Shown here: one piece after another, positions 46,601 to 59,200 of the stretch
How positions within the stretch are numbered: position 1 is the stretch's first letter
Layout: the number at the start of each line of letters is the position of its first letter
DNA from: Amblyornis subalaris
Taxonomy: Eukaryota > Chordata > Aves > Passeriformes > Ptilonorhynchidae
DNA: 64,000 nucleotides
Reading direction: 5' to 3'
Assembly (NCBI GenBank): GCA_018881555.1
Contig: JACAXG010000264.1
Coordinates: 75,775-139,774 of the forward strand
Notes under the pieces: generated by a model
What the model was told of the DNA's origin: nothing
What the model saw: only the letters and a program-made list of their open reading frames with translations
The model's database searches: none
Translations under genes and position numbers: made by a program

Positions 46601-49600
46601 AACTTAATATATGTAATTACAGTCTGCCTAGATTTTTTTTCTTCAAANAGGCTCCTATTTAAAAATGAAGGCAAGTCACCATTGATCAAGTTTTAACCCT
46701 TCTACACTGTGGCCTCATAAATAGACTGTTAGTATACATCTATTAAAACATTTGAGAATGCTTCACAAAATCAATTTTAATATTAATTGTTTAGGTGGCT
46801 CACTAGAAAGAATCATCCACGCGGAACCATGTAGCCATCGGTTCTGATCGATCCTTTCTCAGCCGACAAAAATGAGCTTTAATTGCTAGTAGCGTCAGGT
46901 GAAGTCAGGACACTGCAAGTGTTCCCCAGACAGTTAATTTGAGCTGAATACTCNGTGATGGAGGTTTAGCAGATAGATTTTGCCTATCAAGAAAAGAAGC
47001 ATTCTCTCATTCCCATGTTGTCTTTACTGCAAAGAGCATGATGTGTCTTCCAGTCATGATGAGGATTTGCCAGGGGAAGAAAGCGAGTGAGCTAAAAAAT
47101 TACAGCTGTTTTTCCCCACTCCGGTCAGCAACCCCTAGTGCTAGCTGGCATCTCTGCTTTTGCGGGTGAGTAATAGTCAGAACAGCAGCATCTNTTTATC
47201 TTCCAGGCAACAGGCTCTGCTGCTCAGAACATGGGAATAATTTATGTGCTTATAAATGGAATTATGCACTTAAAAATCTACCAAAATAAGTGGATTTTTT
47301 TCTTCAAAATATATATTGTAGAGAAAAGTTTAATTAATTTGGGAAATCTGAGGTTTGCATATGTAGACATATATAGACTACCATATTCCCTTCTGGCCAT
47401 ATAATTTACGAGTGAGGTTTTCTGCAACACTCTACCCTTTCTTGATTATGCAGCTTTTGCAGAAAAGTTCTATTCTTTTTTTTTAATGTAAATAGAACTG
47501 GAGGAAGATGGCTTTTGATTTATACACAAATCAATACTCCCTTCTGATTGAACTCAGCAATGCGCTGCTGTAATTACGTTCATGAATTTTGTGTAGGTGT
47601 GAGACAGGAAGCAATTATCAGCCACAGTCATGAACGAATATAAAAGAAATCTCACTTTTCTTTGAAACCATAACATTAACGACATTCTCTATCTAATGTC
47701 AGCCCATTTCACGTGACTTCTGCTAACTGCACTGTTGTTTAGCTGAGGAAAAAGTAATAGCAGATAGCTGCGACTAAAGAACATCTGCTTGAATTTAGGG
47801 TGCTGCAGTGTTTGGAGCTTTGACTTACTGAAGAAAACCAAGGTTTTTAATTTGTATCGAAACAGTTGATGGGTTTTAGTTCAAGCATTTTCTTTTCAAT
47901 TTAGTTGAAACTTAATCATGGCTGTAATTCATTCCTTAGTGATTCTCTGCAGTGGCAGGTGTTGCAGAAGCATCTAAGGGAAGCATCATCAAAGCAGTTT
48001 CACTGGGAAAAGGCATAAGTAAGGATGATCTAAATAATTTTAATTACCAGCACTCAGTCACCAATGGGCTCTGGAAGGGTGTCATTGTAAAACAGGCATT
48101 GTAAATGTAAAAAAAGCTGTCACCTAAACACTAATATGTGATTTCTGACATTGAAATGCATCAGTCACCAGGAGGCAATTGTGTGTGCTCAGNTGAAGTG
48201 TTAACTTTGTCCCCAAGGTGTATTCACCCACAAGCACTATCCCTACCTCTCTGCTCAGCCATGGCTCCTCACCTAATAAGGACTAGCAAAGACCATCTTG
48301 AGGACTAGGAAAAATGGTGTTGGTTGCTGAAAGGTGCAAACAAGGGGAGGTCTGGGGGAGCCCTGCTCCCTTTGACCTCCTATCTGGAAAACACGAGGAG
48401 AGAAAACTGGGTTATGCAGGCAGGTGGTTATGCAGGCCCTCAAGCTGCAGAGGGTTTGTGCTTCAGGGAGTTTACTGTAGTGGTGAAGTCAGGGTCCAAA
48501 TGTCGTAGAAATCAGGGCTAACCTGTTACTNCTGAAGTACTGGTGTAAGTCAGGTCACAGCACTTGTCACAGTCCCAGAGCTGTGCCAGGCCAGGGGATA
48601 AAATACCTTAGGCATCAGTGAGAGACCCCTCTGGGTTTAGGGGCTTTCAGAGTTCATTGAACTGATTTGCCCCTTCTCTTGTTTGGAAAGGTGCTTTTAC
48701 AATGAAATTTTATCACAGACTTTGAATCACATCACACTTATTATATCATAGATTGAAGAGCTTCTATTTATGGCTGTTTGCTGCTTCCACCTCTTAGAGG
48801 GCCACTTCTAACTAGCTTTAAAGTTAATGTGCCTGAAGTGGGATTTTTTCCTTAATGATAGTAATTAACCTCTGAATTGCTGACTTCACCTTTGGTTATT
48901 CCTTTCCGCCAAATGCATTTTTGCATGTGTGCAAACGACTATCTATAGAAAATGGAGACCTCTTAATCCATGTACCTGCACTTACTGCATAGCTCATTTA
49001 GGGTTCAAGGCTAAGTACATTCATGCCCTAAGGATACATCAGCTTTTTTCCCACTCAAACAGATATTTTTGCATTATAATCCCAATTCACCATTTAGGTG
49101 TCAAAGCAGATTGTCAAAACCTTTATTATAATCTTTACTGCAATAATAACTATAATGTTTACAGATTTCACTAAAAGAACACTGTTGAAAATCTGATAAT
49201 TTATTTAGGGCTTAAAAGAATACTCAGAAGGTTAACTTCTCCCCCTTTTATAAAGTAATAGCTGGGAAGGGAGGGCTGATCTCTGTAGCAGGTATTTTAA
49301 TGTATTCTGCAAAGAGGTTGTATACATCTCTGTACCTAAAGGACAGATATAACTGACCCTAAAGTCAGTGAGTGGCAGCCTGAACCTCAGAAGTCAGCAG
49401 TACTGCAGCTCTCACTGGAGTGCCCCATCATACGTGCATGTTCAGCTCAGGTGTGTTCATGTGCATGTGCTGACATTGCTATTAAATTTTACAAAACACA
49501 CGATGTGCAGCTTGTTCTGAGGATGTGGCCTGATGCTGGCAGAAGGGTTTGCAGCTGACACTTGTACTAACATAAAGCTCCTTCAAACAAAGTTTACAAG

Positions 49601-49770
49601 CTGAATTGCTTTGAGGACAGACAAATGAAAACGGTGAGTTTGTGTTGACTTGGTGCTTGGCATCCCGCAGCTGGACCGAGTGTGTCAGTGTGCCATGAAG
49701 CCAAGACCAGAATGACTGCGATCTTCAGCTTTCCTAAGCCCCACAGGAGCTGAACCGGCCGTGGGATGGT
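43625..49770. other. Gene-free interval with possible conserved non-coding DNA
   Basis: No gene or transposon was recognised. Between about 46.8 and 47.8 kb the sequence is complex (not repeat-like), with TAATTA/ATTAAT-type motifs and short GC-containing blocks, and could be conserved regulatory DNA; this is a guess from texture only. A 12-bp direct duplication (ggttatgcaggc) lies at 48410-48437. Confidence 0.4.
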
Positions 49771-49773
49771 ACA

Positions 49774-50027
49774 AGTGGTAATGGTTTTAAACTAAAAGTG
49801 GGTTGATTTAGATTAGATAGAAGGAAGAAGTTTTTTACAATGAGGAACAGGAACCTGGAACAGGTTGTCCAGAGAGGTGGTAGGTGCTTCATCCCTGGGA
49901 ACATTCAAGGTCAGGTTGGATGGGGCTCTGAGTAACCTGGTCTAGTTGAAGATATTCCTGGTCACTGCAAGGGGAGTTGGACTAGCTGGCCTTTCCAACA
50001 CAATCTATGTGTTCTATGATTCTATGG
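49774..50027 (+). mobile_element. CR1 LINE 3' end, plus strand
   Basis: The segment starts at 'tggttttaaactaaaagtg', passes 'gatttagattagatagaagg' and 'ttgtccagagaggtggtagg', and ends with the terminal repeat gttctatgattctatggg (50011-50028). These are landmarks of the CR1 ORF2 end and 3'UTR. The ORF is interrupted, and the copy is 5'-truncated. Confidence 0.92.
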
Positions 50028-50029
50028 GT

Positions 50030-51850
50030 ACACTGAGCCGTTGAGTGTGATGAGGAGGAACTCTTTGGTCTACCAGCAGATTCACAGTGGCTGGGCTGAT
50101 TGGCACTGCTGAGATAAATAAAATGCTGCTGAGTGCAGATCAGTCAGGCTATCACCACAGTAAAACACCTGGGGACTGTGCCACTTTCACTGGGTTTGAG
50201 CATAGCAGAGGCCATGGCTGGGAACCACTCTGAGCAGATGCTGACAGATGCTTCATCTTGCGGTGGATTCCAAAACAATCAGCATCTATTTTTTCTCCCC
50301 CACTACAGAGCAAGCAGCAGCATTAAAAAAAATAAATACACATGGAGATAAGATGCCGTTTTTGGCTAGCTGGGCTATTTGCCTTTTTATATTTTGGCTT
50401 TACACTGCTGGTGGGAATGCACATTCCTCGTGATTTCAAACAGCTGGATTCTCTATTTGAGAGCTCAGTCTCCCAAAGTTCAATCTAGATTTATGCAAAA
50501 TTTACATAAACATGAACACAAATAAATAAATAAATACAAAAGCTTTTAAGCACATCCCCTTGCTTCCCATCCCTTCTCATTGGAGGGGGTTTCTGGGTGT
50601 CCCAGATTAACTACTGAAAGGCCAGAAAAGCTTGAATGCTGCAGTGTTTGATTTCTGGGAAGGNTCCCAACAGCTGGACTCTTCTCTGTGGGATACTGTG
50701 CCTGGCTTTGGAAAGAGCCCCTGGCATTAGGATCCAAAGGGGGATGGACAGTAGTGTGTGTGTGAGATGTGCACATGCACAAACACAGAGGAATATATCA
50801 GCTTATGATCGCACAGCCTAACAACCAGGGGTTTGCTCGTGGGGATTTTACTTCTATCTTTTGGTAAGGGGGAGGGGAAAGGACATATTTCCTCCCCTCA
50901 CCCTTAGTTCTTGCCTTTCATNATTCATTGCAATCTCAAGCTTCCTGTATTTGAGTAAATAATGTTATCATCTGTTTCCAGAAATGGTTTGGGACAAATT
51001 CTTCTTAGAAGTCCTTCCCACGCAGTTATATTTTGGTGTCCTTTATTTCCCAGGCAGGCAGTGAGACCTCATGGTTAGGCTATATCAGTTTCCCCTCCCC
51101 ACCCATCAGCTGTCCCTGCCCTGAGATAGGACCACCTAATGCGATGTGTTGTAACTGCGGAATAACCGTCAGCAGAGTTTGCCATGCCACAGTTAGGAGG
51201 ATGCGGGTTTTCACTGACAAAGCAAGCTTTGGAAATTGAAAACAGCAGCTAAAATTTATTTAGCCTTTATTAGCATAAAGCCCTCAGAGTCTGTTTGTAA
51301 GTTGGCTCTCTGAGATACACGGACAGTCATACACATGCCAAGAGCCCAATGATTTCGCATGACACCATAACTCACTCAAGCTGTTTTGCTGTGATGAGAA
51401 GCTGCTGTCTCCGGAGGGCAAGCCTCCTCTCATCCTTCCAAACACAGGTGCCTTGCAAAGGTCTGGCTTGGTGTCTGCAAAGCCTGGCTGACCACTGGAA
51501 GAGTCTAAACTCCATCCTGAAGTGTGTAATTGTAGTAAAAAGGATTGCTGTGAGTCAAGCGAGTGATTCACCTAGCCTCACCTGCAGTTGCTGCCCTGGG
51601 GAGCAAGGCTGACTGTCTCCTTGGGCAGACTGTGGCACGAGGGTTGGAACCACCTCACTCAGTCTTGCAATATGAAAGATAAGCATTGGGTCTGGCCAGG
51701 ACAAGTGCGGAACAGGCTCATGTCAGAGGCCAAAGAGCAGTTCCTCCTTATTGTTGTTAGAATGGGCCACCAGTCCACAGGCCATTCATACCTCTTCCAC
51801 CTCTAGGTGCTGGGCTCTGGTCCACCCTCCCAGGCATCTTTTTCACCTCT
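50030..51850. other. Intergenic sequence between two CR1 copies
   Basis: No gene was recognised. An (AAAT)n-type run lies at 50518-50536 and a TGTG run at about 50755-50763. There is one ambiguous base near 50664 and one near 50922. Confidence 0.5.
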
Positions 51851-51852
51851 TG

Positions 51853-52168
51853 GAATCACAGAATCATAGAATTGTTCAGGTTGGAAAAGACCTCTAAGAT
51901 CATTGAGTCCGAGTGGTAATGCAGCACTGCCAAGTCCACCACTATGTCCCCAAGTACCACATTTACATGTCTTTTAGATATCTCTGAATATAATGACTCA
52001 ACTACTTCCCTGAGCAGCCTGTTCCAATGCTTAACAGCTCTTTCTGTGAAGAAATTTTTCTTGATATCCAATCTAAACTGCCCCTGGTGCAACTTGAGGC
52101 TGTTTCCTCTTGTCCTATCCCTTGTTACTAGGGAGAAGAGACTGATCCCCAGCTCACTACAATCTGCT
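51853..52168 (-). mobile_element. CR1 LINE 3' end, minus strand (divergent subfamily)
   Basis: The + strand opens with 'gaatcacagaatcatagaattg', the reverse complement of the CR1 terminal repeat, followed by 'aggttggaaaagacctctaagatcattgagtcc'. On the minus strand the ORF2 end reads FRLDIKKNFFTERAVKHWNR. The 3'UTR differs from the copies at 3.4, 43.2 and 49.8 kb (it has 'taatgcagcactgccaagtc'), which suggests another CR1 subfamily. It is truncated upstream, at about 52168. Confidence 0.9.
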
Positions 52169-52169
52169 T

Positions 52170-55100
52170 TTCTCCTAGGTGTTTCCTCCTTATCATGGCC
52201 ACACAGAGACATGCTAAAGGCCTTAGCTTCATAATGATGAGTAACAGACATGAGACATGGAGGAGCAAAGCTCCATGATTGAGAGCGTAGGGCAGAGGGC
52301 CATGAGATTGCATGCCTCACTCACACTCATCCTCCTTTGGAAGCCATGAAGAGTTGTGTGTGAAGAGCTGGCCTTGCCTGCTTTGTCTGCAAGTGTCTAT
52401 GGAAGCTCCTATTAACAGTGAACTCTGTTATATGTCCTTAATGACCATAATTACAATAATTAACAAGATTACAGGTGATCCTAGGCTCGTGTCGGCACAA
52501 ATTGCAGGTGCATTGGGGATAGCTAAAATACTAAGACTACATGAGCACAGCCCACCTTGGATGGTCAGTGTATGGGTCAGCACAGCAGTGAGAGGGAGAA
52601 GAACCTTCAAGAGAGGAACAATACTAGGAATTTCTTTCTGTTAGTTTTTGCTAAAAAATAACATAATAGGGCAGTGGAGAAATCAGTGAGCTGACACTGT
52701 CAGTGTGGCTTGGGAAGGACCTTTGGGCTTGTTTTGTGGCAGGATGTTTTACCACAAAAAGGGGCAGCTTCTCTGCTGTACAGGGCCATGTTTCCTAGCC
52801 AGCAAGTCAGAATAGAAGGAGGAAGGCTTGGATAAGGGGCAGCTATGCCAACTTGAATTTCTACTTTTGATGAGGATTTTGCCTCAATTGGCCATGTTTC
52901 AGGTCTCCAATAAAAGAGTCCCTCTGGTCTCATGCAGATGGCAGGCTCAGGTTCTGCAGCTATGCCCTCCCAAGGTGTTTCAGCCGTAAACCATGCAAGA
53001 TGTGCGGGAATAACTACAAACAAAAGCAACCTGCTCTTATATACTCTCTTTCCTGCTAGTTTGCAATTTTGATTGGATGGCAGTGCCTAGAGAAATCAAC
53101 TCAGCCTCTATGAGTGATGGTAAGCCTCAGAATAGGGCATAAAACCAGCTGATATTTTAAGACAGATGATTAAAATAGACATCTGCAGGGCTCAAAGAGT
53201 GCAGCTGCTAAATGCAGCTTTGAGAGTTGAATCAGCAGATTCAGGTACAGCGCTGTCCTAATGCATTTCAGCTCTCCATGTTATTTTGATGCACACATGG
53301 TAATGTACATTGAGATGGTGTACTTGGCCTCATGTAAATTACACTGTTGATTACGGGATACCTGGTACTTCTTTCAAGTATAGAGTCTGGTGTCATGTGG
53401 CGGGGGTCTGTCATGCTTTATTTTCACATGTCAGAGGAGCCAAAAACATTTAGTGCATCTCAGAGTATCTGTTCTCTGTCCGCTCAACCCCCTGCAAAGG
53501 AGACACCTATCCTGCCATGGTGGAAGAGTTTAAATCTTACTAAACGGTATCTGTCAAGAGAGGAAGAATGCGATGATTTGAAACCTGATGGGAAATGTTA
53601 AGAGGAAGAAGCATATGAAGGGGTGTTGTTAGGCAAGAGGGCTCCTTTCATATTTCGAGCTTTTTGCACCACGAAAGAAGAGCAGACGCCTCAGTAACGT
53701 TCAGGACCAGCTTCAGCATCTACAGATGCATCTACAGGAAGAAAAATCCTATGGATTGTCCCATGACTCTTGACAGAAGAGAGGATAATTACTTCTAATT
53801 CCTTCAGAGAGCTGCGATGGGTTTGTACTGGGGGTTCCCTGGGAGCACTGGTGTTGGGGATGCAGTGTAACACTGTGCGGAAGCGCTGTGCTTCCATCCC
53901 TTTGCTCTGTCCTGCCCTGGCTGGTTGTGGTGGCAGGTAAAAGGAGGACTTTAAACACAGTAATGTGAATTGCCTCCCTAATCCGTTATCCAGGAGGAAG
54001 TCACTCCACTGAGAGCCTCATGCTTTGACCTGCATTGTGAGAAGGTAAATTACGCTCCCTTAAAGAACCATCTTGATAAGCTGGTTCAAAGAAGCCGTGT
54101 GTGTGCTTTGTAAACCATGCTATTAGCCTTCCTTTTGAAGTGAAGCTCACTCCCTGGGGCTGGCCCTGTCTAAAATAGGTAGTTATTCAATACACTGGAA
54201 AGTGATTGTCCCATAATTAAAGTAATTTCAGGGTGTACAGTTCCTGACCTCTGCCTGGACACTTGAGGGGCAGCTGCCTGCCTGCGTGTGGGCTGGCTGA
54301 ATAATTAGAGCTGCCTCTCTACGTTGGAGCATGCAAACCTGTCTGCTAAGGCAGCCCAGATTGGTGCTGATTACGTCTGCTCTGGGAAAACCTTTCTAAC
54401 TGGATCTTGCTGAGCAGGGCTGTTCCTGCGTTGTCCCCTACCTCTTTTGCTTCAGCTTGCTCCAGAGGTTGGCTAAATAGCAATGCCTTTCTTTCTTAGA
54501 GAAAGAAAGGTGGTGCGAGCTGCTGCTGGTGAGAGCTCAGCAGCGCCAGGGTCATTCACCAAGCAGCTACAGATGGCTGCAACTCCTATGGACACAGCTG
54601 AACCCATTTTTAACCGTTCACCATGGGTGTTGCTCACAGCACAGCTACAGAAGCTGCAGGAACTGTGAAGCCTTCCTGGCGGTTTTTTTCCTTCCTGGGA
54701 GAAAAATCCATGCAGCAGTAACCACTGGCAAGTTCCTGGGCTGGGTAGTCAGAAGCTAAGCCCAATGCCTGCTGTCAAAAGGTGCCTTTTGTTTCCTCAA
54801 GGGCACAACAGTTCCTTGTTGACATTTTGGGTTGTACTCTGGCCTCTCTTTAACGTTCAGGCCTGCTAAGGATTGGTGGAAATTGGGAATTTCCTCCTAA
54901 AATAGTCTGGACTTCGGAACCGGGCTGTCTGGTGTCAGCTGTGTTCTTTGGTTTGGAGACCTCTGCCCAGTGGGTGGCTGCTCCCATGGTTTGCTGACTC
55001 CCTCAGATATAAACGCTTAGGGCAGGGACAGTGGCCCCATGCGGGTTGGGGCAGACTGGTGGACACCAGTGCACGATGGGGGTGCAGCCAAAGGAGCACA

Positions 55101-56190
55101 GTGGGTAGGAAGCCCAGGGGCCTGGGCTCAGCAGAAGCGCTTCCCTGGGCATGAGTGAGGTGTCCTGTTCCTGGGAGATGTCTCCCTGTAGCCATGCACA
55201 ACCTGGCCTTCTGTGCTATGTGCTAGAGGCGGCCTCTTTCCATCTTTCTGTCATCTCTTGAAGGTTAACATTTGATATTCTATCTTGAACCTTCATTTTC
55301 TCTGCTTTATTTTTGAGTTCCTTCTGTTTTTTGTTTGGAAACAGGATTTCTGTTACAGCTTCAGATATGCAGGCTTCAAGGCACTGTTAACTACTGTAAC
55401 AAATTCCCATTTTTCCTCCCACCCCTTTTTTACTTAGGATCTCTTGCCTTTAGCCCAGTGAGTATTAACTAGGAATCTTGATATAATTGTGCCTGTTTTG
55501 GTAAACAATTTTGAACAAGCGGGAATATCCAGTGTTGCAGTTTTATAAGAACATGGATTTCTAAATATTTAGTAAATTAGCAAACTAGCCAAAAGAAAAA
55601 ACTCTCCAAGAGAGGCTGGCAGCAGTATCAGCTAGTGCTAAGTGTCTTGCTGGAGCAAATGCATTGCATGTCCTTGGGGATAATTAGTGTCTGCAACAGG
55701 ATCTGACAAATGCTATGGTGACATCAGAGGAATCCCCGTTTTATATCACTTAGTGCCAAAAACACCAACTCAAGGACAGGGCTGGGATCATGCTCCTGCA
55801 AAAGTGCTTGTTAAGGTCTTGTTGCAGAGAGCATTTTACAAGTTCTAACTGAAGTTACTTCATGCCTCCCAAATTCACCCTTCTTTGCAGAGGGTAGGCT
55901 GGTACCTGCTTGGCATTGCTGAGCCAGGAAGGCAAAGGGAGCCACAGGGTAGTGTGGGAGGTGTCCCAGTCTGGCTGATAAAGCCTTGCAGTAACCACCA
56001 GACCACGGTTTCCTTTCTCTGAAATCCTTATGTTTTCCTAAATTATTACCTTCTACACCTGAAATTTTGTGTAAAATTGAAAAGGGACTAAGCTCACAAT
56101 AACTGAAATCATAGTAGAAAAGAAATTCCCAGGAGTGAAAGTGAAAAATGAAATCATGATATATCAAGCCTGGAACAAAACTCAGTTTTA
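52170..56190. other. Gene-free interval
   Basis: No gene, RNA or transposon was recognised. A pyrimidine/purine palindrome (11-bp arms, 3-nt loop) lies at 54486-54510. Confidence 0.5.
54486..54510. repeat. 11-bp inverted repeat, pyrimidine/purine arms
   Basis: cctttctttct and agaaagaaagg are exact reverse complements around tag. Both arms are low-complexity, so a chance origin is plausible. Confidence 0.7.
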
Positions 56191-56191
56191 C

Positions 56192-56272
56192 AGCAATCCA
56201 AAGGGAGATACAGTGACACAATTTGCCCAAGGTGAAGTAATTAATCACCAGCATGGATGGAAATTCCAGGGA
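56192..56272 (+). mobile_element. Possible MIR-like SINE remnant
   Basis: The order 'gacacaatttgcccaaggtgaa', then 'catggatggaaattccaggg', resembles the MIR tail (TTGCCCAAGGTCAC ... GGATTTGAACCCAGG). The match is short and by eye only. Confidence 0.35.
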
Positions 56273-56274
56273 AA

Positions 56275-59200
56275 ANCTAATGCTATGCACACACAGCCTA
56301 CCCACTCCCTTCCTTCTCCATGATTCCCTAAAAGGAATGTCCAGCCTGGCCTCATCCCAGGGTTGTCCAGTGGAAGACAAGGCTCAGGGTCACGGCTCAT
56401 GGTGGGAATTAGCTGCTCCTCAGTGTTTCTGTTGTACTGTGGCAGGGGAGGAAAGCACTCACTCCCTCCTTCTGAATGATTTAGAAGACAGCTGATCTTG
56501 GGGCTTATTGCTTGAGGAAGAAAAAATTCAGTGGGAACTTTTGGACCCTGAAGTGAACTCCGTGTCTGCCCACTCCCATCAGTGGGTGATGANATCCGTT
56601 TCATAATACATGTATTATATGGCATTGTGACATACTGGGAAAAATCTGACTATGATTTGCCACTTACAGAGTGTCCAATATTATAAGTTATTGTGCCCCT
56701 GTTGTCTCTATTTAGTTGCAGTTATCACCATTAAAAAAACCAACAAAACAANNACAGCAAAAAACCAGATCAAAATCCTGCTTTACAAAGATCCCGAGAG
56801 CTGTAGGAATAACAGTCATGTTTCCTGAAACTCTTTAGCCATCCNGGGGGAAGTTGGTTCATGTCAGGATCTTGTGATAGAATGAACTGTGAAATTTTGC
56901 AGAGTGACTCTACCTTTGCTCCTTAGATCTGTCTTGTGCCCTGGCTCCTGCCTGAGTCTGGCACTAGGCTGTCTAGGGGTTATGAGACTTGGTTCCTTGA
57001 GTACACGGGCAAGGGCTGATGACTTTGTACATTGCTTGGGACAGTGACCTTGGTGAAGTGTTTTTGTAATAGCAAAGCTGGAGGGATATGTACAGAACAC
57101 AGTCATTAGCAACAAAACCCAATCAAGGTCTATAATGTCCATCTGTACAGAGAGGATATTTAGTTTCCTTGCTCACCATCTTTTTTCCACCTCATCAGGT
57201 GCCTGTGGTTTTGACCACAGTTATTCTTGGAAAACATAGAAAAATATGGCTACGTAGTTCAGCTGGATTAATGCAGTCCCTTGAGAAATCACCACTGAAA
57301 TGCAGCCCCAGTGATGGAGGCTGCATTCTCAATCCAGGCTAGATTAGTCAGTCCTTACCTACCACCAGCACATTCGAAATCTGCAGAGACAACCTGTGCA
57401 TCTGTTTCTGAGGCTCATTTTTCCTCTTAACAGCCTTTCCTATGTCAGTGAAGTCAATCCTGAAATTATGCTCCTCAACACTTTTGTTATTCCCTGCTTG
57501 GCTTTATTACTCCTTTCTTTTCCAGGACCTGAGTTTACCAGTGACCTAAAATGAACTTTACCTACAGCATTATCTCACTTCCTAATCAACAGTAACCAGC
57601 ACCACGACATCCTGACAGATCCTGCAGACAGACTCTCCTGCTGGGGACTGCCCCTGCTCNCACACCGNNNGCGTCGCAGCTCTTTTCTGCAGAGAGAAAA
57701 TGCAGAGCTGCCAGCAGAACCCAGATTTAAAGCGGAGGTGCCAAGAGATAGAGTGCTATGGGGAGGAAAATGAAATATTGCTTGCCTCTGCCTTTGCGCA
57801 GCTGCTGTTTTCTAGGATGTGTTGACTTAGGAAAGTCTTTCTTTGTGTAGTCCTCTTTCAGATGTTGCTTAAGTGCAAATATGGGCTGTTAGTTCAAATT
57901 TAGTAACAATCAGGATTGATGGAAAATCTCATAGTAGGATGTGACAAAGAAATTCAATTACATACATACACTTGATTTCTATGCTAATAAGACTCACAGT
58001 AGTGCTAAAGAAACTGCATTCTTGACTACAGTGGCAGCTGGGTTTTGTCACTGAATACTGTGTTGGCAGCATACTAATGACTCATTTCTGACTGCCGACA
58101 GCTTCTCAAGTGACTTTGCACAGTGATTTAAAGCCTGGTGCCAAGCCCACAGGACTCATTGCGCCAGTCCTGGGACCTCTTTGAAGTCNATGGAAATTGT
58201 GCTGGGGAGTGCAACAGGGTCAAGTTTTGAGTTAGCAAGCACTGCAATCAACTTCAGCAAGGCTGGGATCAGGCAAATAACCCGAATTTGCTTTCTTACC
58301 TGAGAAACAGGTGGTACAAATAGGCTGCATTCNTGTTTGCAGCTGGATTGAAAATGGTGCCTTTTTTTTTTTCGTGAAGGCAGAAAAGGGGAAATTAAGT
58401 TACAAACAGTGAAATGAGCTGCAAATTTCAGAAAACACCTCTTTCTTCCAAGATGACAGGAAGATGGTGACATGGGCAGCCACAGAGTCCTCCCCATCTT
58501 GGACTTGCCATTTATCCAGTGTATGAGGGGTGTGCAAGTGTGGTAAGGTGGAGGTGAGATGGTAGTAGTCACTTAAATGTTACTGGTACTCAGGGAGTGG
58601 GTATTTGTATAGGGGCTGAAGGGAAGGCAAGTAGCAACTGCTGCTTTGTTGGATTTACCCTGCTGGCTCCTTCCCAGGGCAGAATTATGGCAATGTCTCC
58701 ATCCTTTCAATACTCACAGTTCAAGACTGAACGTTCTCATTCTCTACAGGACAAAATGGAGCCGTGATATGAGTAAGTTCAACTCCCTGGAAGCCAGCTT
58801 GCACCTCAAAGGGATGACAACATGAGTCTGGAGCAAGACATTCCAGTCAAATGTGAGTGTGCTTTTGCTTTTTATTTAAAGGTTAATTAATACACCAGCC
58901 TAAGTCTGTGTCCAGCTGCCTTGGTGATACAAAGCAGCAATATCAAAATGAGGCCAGCACCACTTGCAATTCTGAGAGTAGTGTGTGGTTTGAAGGACAC
59001 ACCTCCTTATACGCCTTTTCTTGGAATAGTCCTCGTGCATGTCTTTTAAAGGGAAGAAAAATCTAGGTGGGAATGCCTGTGAGGCAGTGGGCAGCTTGTG
59101 TTCTCTTACATTTTCAAAAGGAATTGGATTTTGGGTCCCAAAAGCTGAGAGTTTGGTAATATTGGGAATTTCAATGGTGTTCTTTTATACCATAGCATGG

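Noticed and set aside
55811..56380. 189-codon open frame on the - strand
   Set aside because: It contains an ambiguous codon and a segment overlapping the MIR-like relic, and no domain or family similarity is recognisable. No splice or promoter context supports it.
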